A stretch of 39,824 nucleotides of DNA, from assembly GCA_033557685.1 (NCBI GenBank), contig JAWQRN010000092.1, positions 1 through 39,824 on the forward strand. The letters are read 5' to 3'. The translations under genes were made by a program, and so were the position numbers. Shown here piece by piece: positions 22,684-33,470 of the stretch. The notes under the pieces were generated by a model. That model had not been told where the DNA came from. It saw only the letters and a program-made list of their open reading frames with translations, and did no database searches. The DNA comes from Sperchopsis tessellata (Eukaryota > Arthropoda > Insecta > Coleoptera > Hydrophilidae). Numbering within the stretch: position 1 is the first letter of the stretch; every line of letters starts with the position of its first letter.

Positions 22684-23600
22684 ATGGCCTGCTTCAACTC
22701 ACTACTAATCAGATTATACACCACACCTCTCACAGAACAATTATACCAAAAATAAATTAGACCAATTGAATATATAGCGAAAAATAATGGATACCCCATA
22801 AATACAATAACATACCAAATATACCACTAACAAATACCAAAACAGACGACAACCAACAACAATATATTGCGAACATTTACATACACTGGTCCCGAAATAT
22901 TCAGAATTGCCAAACTTTTTAAACAGCATGATGCCAAAATACCATTTAGAACAACAAATAACACAATCAGTACATTCCGTTCAAACACAAATAACAGTGA
23001 CATTTTCACAAAATCCGGCGAATACAAACTAACTTGCCCCGCATGCAAACATTTTTATATAGGAAAAACAACAAGGTCGTTGTATCAAAGATACAATGAG
23101 CACCTCAGAGCATATCAAAAACCCCACATATACCATTAAATATTTGCACAACACCTGTTGGAAAAGAAACATTCAATGGATACTATAATTAATGTAATGA
23201 CAGTTATAAATATAATAAAACCCACACAAATATTACAACCCAAGAGCAAATAGACATATGTAAATACAAATCCCCAGAAATTATAAATGACCAGACAATA
23301 CATCACAATATATCACTCATAAAGACTATTACAAATTTAAAACACACACCTAGTCCGAAGAATAAACATCATGCCGACAAACATACACATCCGTCCCTAT
23401 CCAAACCACCCTATTGCATACCTCCCACAAACATATTCCATTTACGAAGTTATACACCGAAAACCTACAGTATACTATCAGCCACCAACAGGAGCTGACA
23501 ACCTGAAGAAGGGATCCGATCCCGAAACGATCGTAGCACGTAAGTGTAGTGATAGTTCCCAATCAAGAACAATTAGTAAATTAAAAATAATTATCCATGG
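22684..23600 (+). mobile_element. Penelope-like element, C-terminal RT-to-GIY-YIG fragment plus 3' region
   Basis: From 22684 one frame reads MACFNSLLIRLYTTPL, a stop, then IRPIEYIAKNNGYPINTI, another stop, and TFTYTGPEIFRIAKLF. That frame continues through SGEYKLTCPACKHFYIGKTT and SLYQRYNEHLRAYQ to 23139. The block CPACKHFYIGKTTRS is the GIY-YIG endonuclease motif, and the whole order is that of Penelope-like polyproteins after the RT domain. A frameshift follows (FAQHLLEKKHSMDTI-like text near 23150). The 3' part contains the DNLKKGSDPETIVARK segment and the hairpin at 23503-23534. The catalytic RT portion is absent, so it is a 5'-truncated dead copy. Confidence 0.8.
23503..23534 (+). repeat. 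CTGAAGA-stem-GAAAC hairpin at the 3' end of the Penelope-like element
   Basis: CTGAAGA (23503-23509), one unpaired A, a 5-bp stem GGGAT/ATCCC (23511-23515 with 23519-23523), then GAAA and the self-complementary ACGATCGT (23527-23534). The layout resembles a hammerhead ribozyme core (CUGANGA, stem II, GAAA, stem III). The extra A and the lack of a clear stem I mean catalysis is only a hypothesis. Penelope-like elements are known to carry hammerhead motifs. Confidence 0.5.
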
Positions 23601-23618
23601 CGCACGGACCAATGAACT

Positions 23619-24255
23619 TCATTAGCTTTAATTTACCCAATACCAAACTACTTATTGCCCAGTTTAAGTGTAAAGAATTTTCATCTTAAAAAATACAGTT
23701 ATAAAATAAATGAATTACGGTCACATATTTTAGATACCATTTAATTAAAAATCTATATAAACAAATGAAGTTTATATACCTTTAGAGGTCAGTTCTAAAA
23801 GTATTATATCATAGTTTGCCACCGATCATGGTTCAAAAATTAACCTTTACTATAAATTATACTAAATGAACTACATCTATACGATTATATTTCAACCTAT
23901 TACAATAAAATTGCAGTTCATAATAAATACACTATTATGTCTATAATCAAAATCAAACATACCTAAAAATTCAAAATGTAATTCGAAATGTCTTCTGACA
24001 ATTTGTGACTCAAACGGTTTAATCAAAATCAATTTTATATAATTACTTTCATATACACTAATGTGTCAAACTGCGAGGGTATCAGGTTTTAATACTTATT
24101 TTTAATTGAAGTCATTCAAAAACGGGGAATATGGGTATGTCCAAAATAAACAAAAAGGGGTTATTAAAAACTGAAATTATATTGTAACATTTTTAAATGC
24201 AAATGTTTTTTTCTTAAACAACCTAGATATTCTGAATTTAAAAAAATACAAAAGA
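23619..24255 (+). repeat. Long inverted repeat, left arm
   Basis: This arm is complementary, with indels and substitutions, to 24995-25742. Shared landmarks include the outer end ATTAGCTTTAATTTACCCAA, a central CTAATGTGTCAAACTGCGAG and an inner AAACAACCTAGATATTC. The outer end lies just beyond the 3' part of the Penelope-like copy. No transposase was found. It could be half of a fold-back element or one of two inverted copies of an unnamed repeat. Confidence 0.75.
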
Positions 24256-24994
24256 AATTTCATTAATGTTGTTTGTTTTATTAATATTATAGTAAATCAA
24301 AGTTACATCAATGATATTAACATGTGTTTCAATGGACTAGTTTTATTCAATAAATACAGTTTATACCATTCAAGGTTTGTAGCAAATGTAAAATATTTTA
24401 CTACCGATTGTTTGGGGTTCACTGATTGTCACTGACTTGCTAGCCCTGAACCTGACTGCGAAACTTTCACGAACAAGGTTAGTTCCTAAAAAAGGACGCA
24501 TTGAATGTCGTGAAACATATCTTACTGAGTTACATAGTAAACTATAAAAGATTCACAGTATGATATTGATTTATATATAAAATGACAGACTACGAGCTTT
24601 GATGTATCACAAATAGAGAAAAACATCATGCCAGACGTTATAAAAACATAAAGATCAACAAACTTGATAAAAATACGAGCAGCTTGTTGACCGGTTATAA
24701 AAAAAAACAATGCATACTTTTTAATACGAAATTACATTTTATGTACTCAAATATGTTTCTTTTGTAATATATGCTACAGTATACAGGTGCTTTTATGATT
24801 CTTTCGGTTTCGATTTATTTGTTTATAAGGTATTTCCAATTGGTCAATTAACAGTCGCATTAATTGTTATTCACATGTTTATTAATTTCTATTGTTTTTG
24901 GATGATTTAATCGAAGGCTTTTCTGACAAATGTAAAGTATATATATTTTAATAAATTCTAAAGGATGTTCTGTGTACGGTGGAACGTCGAAATC
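24256..24994. other. Spacer between long inverted repeat arms
   Basis: AT-rich, about 740 bp. It contains a decayed hairpin signature at 24485-24516 (CCTAAAAAAGGAC, loop, GTCGTGAAAC), similar to the one at 23503-23534, which suggests old Penelope-like material inside. A minus-strand frame starting in the right arm runs on into the spacer to 24860 but has no recognisable domain. Confidence 0.4.
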
Positions 24995-25742
24995 TTTGTT
25001 TTTGTTTTTAATAAATTCCGAATATCTAGGTTGTTTAAGAAAAAACATTTGCATCTAAAAATGTTACAATATAATTTCGGTTTTTAATAACCCCTTTTTG
25101 TTTATTTTGTACATACCCATATTCCACGTTTTTGAATGACTCAAATTAAAAATAAGTATTAAAATTGACAAATGCTATAACTGTCAAATAAAATATGAAA
25201 ATTATAACTCATGAGAAAACCTGATACCCTCGCAGTTTGACACATTAGTGTATATGAAAGTAATAATATAAAATTGGTTTTGTTTAAACCGTTTGAGTAT
25301 TACACTTTTGAATTTTTAGGTATGTTTGATTTTGATTTATAGTATTTATTATGAACTGCAATTTTACTGTACTAGGTTGGAATATAATCGTATGAATGTA
25401 GTTCATTTTGTATAATTTATAGTAAAGGTTAATTTTTGAACCACGATCGGTGGTAAACTATTACAATACTTTTTTAACTATCCTCTTAAGGTATTTTTTA
25501 TTAAATGGTATCTAAAATATGTAACCGTAATTTATTTATTTTAGAACTATATTTTTTAGATGAAAATTCCTTACACTAAAATTGTGCAATAAGTAGTTCG
25601 AACTAAGCATATTTTACTATATCTGCCAAAAAATAAAATGAAAGCGGGGTTTTCAAAATTGGGATTTCAAGAATTTTTTTTTTATTTTGTGAAAATTTAA
25701 GACAAAAAATGAGAATTGGTATTGGGTAAATTTAAGCTAATT
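24995..25742 (-). repeat. Long inverted repeat, right arm
   Basis: Reverse-complement partner of 23619-24255. Relative to the left arm it has about 50 extra bases near 25160-25215 and about 110 extra bases near 25604-25716, after which homology resumes at GGTATTGGGTAAATTTAAGC. Its minus strand has an open frame beginning MQMFFLKQPRYSEF (from 25054) that continues into the spacer. The left arm preserves only the first part of that frame, and no known family is recognised. Confidence 0.75.
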
Positions 25743-26518
25743 ATAGTTAACATTTATCACGTCACATCTGTATAGACGCATTTTTGGCCACGTGGTTATT
25801 TATATTTTAAATGTATTCTTATTATGACAGTAATAATAAAAAAACTATTTTTCAAAAAGTTTTCTTTATAGTTATATAATCTGTGTTTCATGAAAACTGC
25901 TCACTACCCGATTTTTGATATAGTGGAAATAACTCATTAAAACATAGTTTAAAGAATGTACATTAGCTAATAGTTAATTAAGGTGAAAACATTTTGCAGT
26001 TTTTGTAGATTATAAAAATTAAAACTATTTCGTTACAAAAATGCGTCGACTCGTAGTGTAGTGTGGTAAATATAAAATTTAAATATATAACAATCACTAA
26101 TTTCACATGCTGGTCTTCTGTTGGGCCCTCATCTAAGTCTTCTAGATATCCAGCCTTTATACGAGTAGAAACCCTAGGGTTGCCAACTTTGCGAAGGTTC
26201 AAGTTTTGTCTTCAATTTGAACTGTGACACAAGTATGTTCACGTGCAAAACTTTCTTTTGTTAGCTCCACATGTTCTTTTGGTCACATTCTACAGACGGT
26301 TTCCCTTTACGTTCCCATCCTTATTTGATATATATTATATTATCTCTTTTAATTATGTATGTAAAATTTAAACATTTTAACATTGTAAGTGTACCTTCCA
26401 TTAAATATATAAATAATCAATTTTATGGAATGTTTTTGGTAAGAACATTTAGCAAAAAATAATTGTGAATTAATGTTATCAATTTAGTAGACACGTGAAT
26501 AGGATAATAAAAATGCGA
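25743..26518. other. AT-rich interval with one higher-complexity patch (26095-26212)
   Basis: Mostly featureless. At 26095-26212 the minus strand has a less AT-rich stretch with TTGGCAACCCTAGGG, a TATAAAGG box and the possible peptide VGNPRVSTRIKAGYLEDLDE. It could be a decayed LTR promoter region or a small exon, and neither can be shown. Confidence 0.35.
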
Positions 26519-26640
26519 ACAAAGGTAGAAAATGATGACCTAGTTAACTATTCCCAAGATTAAAAAATGGGTTATTGTATTCTATACGCCATTTTATTAT
26601 CTTGGAAATAGTTAACTAGGTAATCATTTTCTACCTTTGT
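26519..26640. repeat. Perfectly compact inverted repeat: 52-bp arms, 18-nt loop
   Basis: 26519-26570 (ACAAAGGTAGAAAATGAT...) and 26589-26640 are reverse complements with 48 of 52 positions matching and no gaps, around an 18-base loop. Transcribed from either strand, it would fold into one long hairpin. It could be a MITE, an siRNA hairpin or a pre-miRNA-like locus. No TA or other obvious target-site duplication flanks it. Confidence 0.85.
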
Positions 26641-29086
26641 TATGCTACAGTAATAAGCCTCGGCCCTGTACTACTCCAGGTAAAGCGTAAGACTGTCTTG
26701 TAAGCTGCTACCTTCTGCCAGGCCAGAATGCCGTTGTCCATGTTCAATCTCTAGGAGGCACACGCAGAGTTTAAACACTATGAACATCTAGTAACTAATT
26801 TTACCATTGGTTGAATGTCCAAATATTCCTCCGCCAAGGATTTAGATACCCTCCAGTAAAGTTTACATATATTTGGATCACGGAAAGTGGTAAATCACTG
26901 CTAAAGCTATCTCTGAAAAAATAAGTTGTTAGATTTCTTCCAGATATAGGGCCAAGAATATTATTTCTTTTCCTCTCAAACTTGGTGACGCATCAACAGT
27001 ATAATTGCTGATATCTCAAAATATTATAGTCCCTAAAAGAAGGCATACTAAAGGACTTTGCTAGTCAATGGCTCAGTGATATCAGAGTCATGCAGAGCAC
27101 CAATCAACCATGAAGTCATTATTTTACCTTAAGTAATGAGTATATCTCTAGACCCAAGTATTAGCAGTACTCACATTTTTTTGTTGAATACAGAGAAGAC
27201 AACATACAAGATGGGTAGATTCATCCCTGAACCATCATCATGTGATGCTATGGTTAAATGAATAGCTTAGAACCAAGAACAGAACCTTGTATATCGGTAT
27301 AAAAATGCCTGTGCTATTTGTTAACCTACAATAATGCACTTATCAAATAGAAATTCCATCTTTGCATTTGCATCAAAATAAACTATTTTACTTATTAATC
27401 AAGCTTGAGTACGTTGATGATTCAGCCACAAATAGATGATAACGAGGAAGTTCTTTTAAGGGATCATACAAGGACACACGTTTTATGCCATAAATTCAAC
27501 ATATTTACGTATTCTTATAAGTAGCAATAATCCATTGACCAAAATTATCTATATTCAGTTATTTTTGAAAATAAAGCTATTTGTAATTTTTCGTTTCGCT
27601 ATTACTACTTTATTTTTAAGTATTTTAAAAATCTGTAAACTTTTTCCTATGACCACTTATTGTTGTGTATCATTTGCAAATATTAAAATTTGCTTCCAAA
27701 GTTTTGTCTCTTGTGGGACATCAAGTTATTTTTCTAAATAGGGACTAACATTTTTATGGCATTTTTCTTTAATATTTTTTATGATTTCAACAATATATTA
27801 GACAAAACACAAATTATCTTTTATAAATATATATCTATTATGGTGGTGACTAAATGTAAGTAAGGTTCATTACTAATACATTTTAGTGTGTTTGCTTTTA
27901 AGTCGATACATTAATTGTCGTACTATCCTTTAAAAACAACGAAAAATGTGATATGATAATGATTTATTACATTTCAAGTAAGTTCTATCTTGAAGAATAT
28001 CCTGAAGACGCCAACTTCACCACAGTAATTTTCAAGAGCTAGAGCAAAATTTACCGTGATTTGTATTATTTAATAATCCTCAAATTTTTAATGATAAATG
28101 TAGGCATCAAAGTATACATTTGTATTTTGACTCCTATGCTACAAAATGGCGGAAAACAAATAGTAACCTCTATTTAAACAAATTAATTTGATAATATCCC
28201 ATAAAAAACGAAACAGTGTGAATACATTTTCTTGTTAGTAATTAGTGAAGTAATAATAGCGAATTAAATAATTTTGAATATTTCATTTTTTTTGACATTT
28301 TCGAATACATTGTCTACAAGAATACTCAACAATACAAAGTTATACCAACCCTCCATCTCTTAAATTTACCGAAATACCTTTGTAGGGAGTCTTAATTTCG
28401 AATGCATAAACATATCAATGTTTCAAATTGTATTTTTTATTATTAATTTATTATAAGTTTACGTAAAAATTCTATAAGACTGTCATATCCGTAATTACCA
28501 AATAACAAATCGGAATAAAACGACATTATGGATAGCACCAATTTCACCTACGCCATTTTCCCTTAATAACATCAATTTTACAAATACATTTGTTTATATA
28601 CTATGATTTAATAATTTTGCGTTTGTCGCATAATCACAATAACTTTCTTCAGGGATTTTCCTATAGCGTTAATTTGTCATCCTATATATTAAATAAAATA
28701 TAAGTAAAACCAAGATTGTTCAATGTTTTTTGTGTTTTTCCTGATCTCAAGAGTTATGTAACTCTTTTTTAAAGATCGTAGCCAGTAAGCAATCTGACAA
28801 AAAAGTATTCTAAATCGAGGATAATATACAATTTTACCTGAATCTGTGGCTATTCTACATTATATGCACCGTCAGAATATTTTTAAGAAAATATAATACG
28901 GTTGCAAAGCACAAATACTGAGGTCCAAGGCTCTAAATAGAATGAGTTAAACAGAATAATTTTCTATGTAGACCACTATTATCTTACTCTTGGAACTTTA
29001 AAGAAATAATATAACTTTAATTTTTATAGACAACAATTAGCTTAAATTTGAGACCATGATTCATTCTGGGCAAAATTCATAAGTAT
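26641..29086. other. Unassigned, partly decayed repeat-like sequence
   Basis: 26650-27480 is somewhat less AT-rich and looks like old, heavily mutated mobile-element sequence, but no domain can be named. From 27480 to 29086 it is plain AT-rich sequence. Searches by eye for the missing DYNC2I2 propeller exons and the YPEL N-terminal exon found nothing here. Confidence 0.35.
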
Positions 29087-29297
29087 CATTTATTTCAAAA
29101 TTCTCTTTTCAAAGCTGTAATCAGTCATAAATTTGTAAAACGCAGACCAGCCAATTTTAATGTGTAGGTCCGTTTTTATACCAGTAGTGAAATATTTAAA
29201 AGCACTGTACAATTTATCTCCTGTAGATTGTTCCACTTCCGAGCTCATGGCGATGAGTCCAAACACATATGTTTCCTTGTGGACTTTCTTCACACCT
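29087..29297 (-). CDS. Putative terminal exon or gene fragment of unknown function (minus strand)
   Basis: After a good acceptor on the minus strand (TTCCTTTGGCTTCCAG ending at 29298), an open frame of 69 codons runs to a TGA at 29087-29089. It starts GVKKVHKETYVFGLIAMSSE and continues with VEQSTGDKLYSAFKYF, KTDLHIKIGWSAFYKF and FEKRILK. Composition and codon choice look more like protein coding than the surroundings. I do not recognise the family, no partner exon was found upstream on the minus strand, and the opposite strand is also partly open. It could be a last exon, a pseudogene piece or chance. Confidence 0.3.
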
Positions 29298-29344
29298 GGA
29301 AGCCAAAGGAAATGTGCGATAAATACGAAATTTTCACAAAACAT

Positions 29345-29951
29345 AGGTGATATTTTTAAAATGAACCCAAATAGAGTATGGTATTCATATAATCGAAGAA
29401 AACAAAGAATTAACGATGATGTGTAGATAAAAATTCCTTCAATTTATTTAATTAATTAAATTAATTGTATGACCTTTATACGAAGAATGTCGGATACAAA
29501 ACTTTAAAACTATTTTGTTTTCTCATCTTTTATTGGCTCAATAATAGAGGAACGTGTTTATTATTACGAAAATCTGTTTCAATCACTTTCGTTCAAAAAA
29601 GGTTCTAATTTAATCATCCATTCTATTTATTTATTTATTTTTTTTATTAGTGAAAAAATCATGGCTGATATTCCAAGAAGCACCTTTAAAATAGTTCTAT
29701 GGTAATCTAAATGAAACTAAATTTGATGACCATCAATCTTAACTTCACTTTCAGTCCTTAAAATATAAGGATTATTATCCATTTAAGTGCTATGAAAGGG
29801 TGGAAAGAACAGTAGAACACCAATACCTAAGCAACCAACAGTTTATTAAAGAATCCATTAAAATATTTTCATTCATCAAAGACTTCCATGTATGATATCC
29901 ATAATCATTGGAGTACTAAGTTAATGATTATTTATTTTCTTTATTTTTCAG
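29345..29951. other. Sequence before the YPEL penultimate exon
   Basis: AT-rich, presumably intronic to the YPEL gene, ending in the acceptor TTATTTTTCAG. Nothing else is recognised. Confidence 0.45.
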
Positions 29952-30729
29952 GGTCAATGTGGGTTGTGGCCCTGCTGAGGAACGGGTTTTGCTGACAGGT
30001 CTGCATGCGGTTGCAGACATTTACTGTGAGTGTTGCAAAACCACTTTAGGCTGGAAATACGTAAGTACAAATTATCACTAATTCTATACTAACTAAAATA
30101 CTAAACCTGTCAAGATTTTTCATTCCTTCTTTACCTCAAAAGGATACAACAATGACAATTATTTTGGTGTTAAGATTACTACTTTTAATATGTACAGACT
30201 GGGAAAGGTATAACATTTATGGAATTATCAGTAGATAAACACAGAGCGTCTACTTCAGTGATAATACATTTTTTACCAGGATTTGTTGCAATTTGTATAA
30301 AATTATTTCATTTGTGATATGCTCAAAAATCAATGTCTTAATTAGAGCACAATACTCACTTATGTGCTATCCATATAGGGGACCTAAGAACTGATGACTG
30401 TATTGAGTTTTTAGGCACACCTAAATATAGAATAAAATATAAAGCCATATTTTACACCTGTCCATTTCCAGCTAATCTAGTTTAAGTCTAGAGTATTAAT
30501 ATTGCCCCAATATTCCAGAGCAAACATAATGCTAAAAAATTACCAGTACCTTCTATTTCTTCAAATCCGGTTGGTTGTATATTTAATTATTAGAAAAGAA
30601 TTTGTAATATATCTGTAACTTATGGCATTCCTTTTCTAGGAACATGCGTTTGAGTCCAGCCAAAAGTACAAAGAGGGCAAATTCATCATCGAACTAGCAC
30701 ATATGATCAAAGAGAATGGATGGGACTGA
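29952..30729 (+). CDS. YPEL: Yippee-like zinc-binding protein, last two coding exons
   Basis: Exon 29952-30060 encodes VNVGCGPAEERVLLTGLHAV then ADIYCECCKTTLGWKY. Exon 30640-30729 encodes EHAFESSQKYKEGKFIIELA and HMIKENGWD, then a stop. This is the C-terminal 65 residues of a YPEL1-4 type protein (usual length about 119), nearly identical to animal homologues. The second zinc-binding Cys pair (CECC) and the conserved KYKE and IIELAHMIK blocks are intact. Splice sites are good (TTTTTCAG; GTAAGT; CTTTTCTAG) and the phase at the internal junction is 0. The 5' exons, with the first Cys-x2-Cys pair (family CHRTYSCIHCRAHLA region), were not found upstream in the window. YPEL proteins are small nuclear or centrosome-associated factors; YPEL5 is a different branch. 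Confidence 0.93.
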
Positions 30730-33470
30730 CGGTTTTGAAACCCATGGGGAGGAATACAAAAAGCTCACCTTCTCGTAACATACAACATTATTTTTCACAA
30801 CGACAACCCTACTCTCAACCAAGCCACAATTATGCCATTCTCTGATCACCACATGCGACTGCAGCTCCTCAAATGCAACCAAGGCGAGGGGATCGTCAAC
30901 AACAAAAAACGATTCCTACTCGAAATGACATTTTATTTCTTTGACTGGACTTAACAACATTATAAACTTAGTAATACAACATTAAACAAGCAAAAATGTA
31001 GCAAAACTTAGTGCTTTCATCGTTGACTTGACGCGACGAAGACGTGAGTTTATCAACTTGTTTTCTTTCCTGTTCACACGTCGGAAACAACATTGAACAG
31101 TTGAAATTGTCAATCGGACAGAACCACTTTTAGATTGTGATCGAAGTCATTTTATCGTTACAAAATGACGTTTTTATTTGTATATATTTGTGCATTCTCG
31201 TACGAAAACGTATATAGGACTAAATTTCGAACGAGGATAATTCGCGACTTATTCAAGTGACATCATTTTGGATGATTATCCAGTTGTTATATGCGGTGAC
31301 TTTTGCGTTATAATGTTTATCGACGATTTTCCGCCATTTTATGCCAAAACATACTTCGTGACAAACATACTAACATTCCATTTTTTAAGTGACAGTGCTT
31401 TCATATTCTTAGCCAAATTTTATCTGGATAAATTTTAAACATTATTCAATAATATGACTGCAACTTATGAAGTTTGATAATAATATTATGGTGATATCAT
31501 TTTCTTTGTCTTTATGGTTATTGAACGAAGAAATAAGATGTTTTAACTTCCAGTTATATTTCTTGTTTGACAAAATCAACTTTATGACCTAATGGCCACA
31601 ACCAATGAATTATTTTAGTTAGAATGTGAACAGAAGTTTAAGCAAATTACAGTGTTCTCTGAGTAACCAGCTATTAGTTAATAACTATTATTCCTATGAT
31701 TTGGTCATATTTTTTTTGTGATTAAGAAAACAATGTTTTAGATACGATAGCCAAGTCAATAATATGGGAGATGGACTAATGTGAATACTGGCCAAACTTA
31801 AATAAAATTAAGAACAATTTTATTATGGAATATTTATTAAAAGTTCCTTCCCTTGTATCAACATTCCTGAAGCTTATCGTATCTTAATGACCAAAGATGT
31901 TGTCAATTAAAATAAAACTAAAGCATACCTCGTATGCCGATTGAAAGTTTGTATGTTGCATAAGCAGAAAGACAAGGCAGTGAAACTAAATGTGGTCTTC
32001 TTAAAATCAAATTTGTCTAACGGCTTAATGAAAAAGTTACATATTTAGAAAACTTAAGCGTATTATCTTTATTTGTGCAGTAATTCTTTTGCCCTATCTT
32101 GAAAATAAAATATAGCGCAACGTAAAGCTAATTCTTAAGAAAATGTTACCACCATTTGTTAAATAGTAAAAAGAACGTCAATAATGTTTAAGAGTTCACA
32201 ATACCAATAATCACCAGATAAAATTTGACTAAGAAACTTCGGTTCGTAATTGCAAAAAAACAAGCATATTTACCTTGTTAAAAATGCAAGTTATTTTAAG
32301 CTGTTGTACTTTTTACAATTTTTTTTTTATATTTTGTAATCAAGCTTCAAATTTTTATGACGTGGGTGGTAGAGGCTATTTTTTGATATGTACACGAAAA
32401 CAAACTTACGCCTATTTAGTTTTTGCTAAGACTTACAATCTCCTGTATTTTCTGAGAGTTTTACAAACAGAAAATTTCGTGTGTAGGGCAAAGCTTCTTA
32501 TGAAATCTTATTAAAGATAATAGTATTAACTGACGTTTTTTAAAATAAAAGTAAAACAATTTGTATGTTTCCAAAAATCATAGTCAAAGATAATTTAGAG
32601 TTGTTAAAATTGTAATTATACTTAAATATGAAGTAGAACTGTTTAAGAAACATAGACGTAAATTTCTATTTAATTTCCAGTCCCCGATTTATAATTGTAA
32701 GTCAAATTAACGTAAGCAGTCATATTTTCATGTAATTCATAGATTTAAAATACATTTTTAAATTAAAATTAAGGAAGATTTGGGAAAAATAATCAATTAT
32801 AAGTAAATTTGAAGCTTGATTTCAATATGGAAATAAGTCATAGTTTTTGTTTTCGTTCAAATAATTAATAAACGAATGTCTACTCAAAAATATTGTGATC
32901 AACTAGAGCGTCTGAAGAGTGAAATAATAAAAATGTTTTGCTTATTGTTGACGTGAAAACTTGAATGCATTGCCTTGGATGTTAGATTTGGCTTAATGTA
33001 AATCGTCTTAATAGTTTGAGGCATTATTTTATTTAATCAAAATAAATTTTGCAGAAGTACCTAGTGTCTACCTGTAAGGTACCCTTGAGTCCACATCAAA
33101 TATTTACACTTTTAATGATACCTATAAACACTTATATTTTAGCTTCTTACTATCTATGTCTTTATTATACACCGCAATTATAAATGTTTTATTATAATTT
33201 TTTTGACTTCAAACTATTAGGGGATGTGATGAAGCTATGTAAATCCATATAAGTACTGTAGATGTATGGAGAAATTAGAAAGTCAATGGCTAAATGTAGG
33301 TGGGGAGTTCACCTCCAAAAAAAAACATATGGACAATATTGATAGGTCTGTGGTATATAATAAACTTGTTCTGTGGTATGTAACTTATCTGTGGTAAGAA
33401 TGAAATATTTAATCTGTGCTGTGCTACGTTTGCTGTGCACGATATTTAATAAAATAAATATTAATACAAA
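30730..33470 (+). other. Probable long 3' UTR and downstream sequence of YPEL
   Basis: No exon signal follows the YPEL stop. The first 600 bases are less AT-rich than average and include CGACGAAGACG-type sequence, consistent with a 3' UTR. The first canonical AATAAA noticed is at 31801-31806, with others further on, so the true 3' end cannot be fixed. Confidence 0.4.

Noticed and set aside
22867..23139. Stand-alone GIY-YIG nuclease gene
   Set aside because: The frame extends upstream through two stops into the Penelope-like connector region, so it is a fragment of that retroelement rather than a host nuclease.
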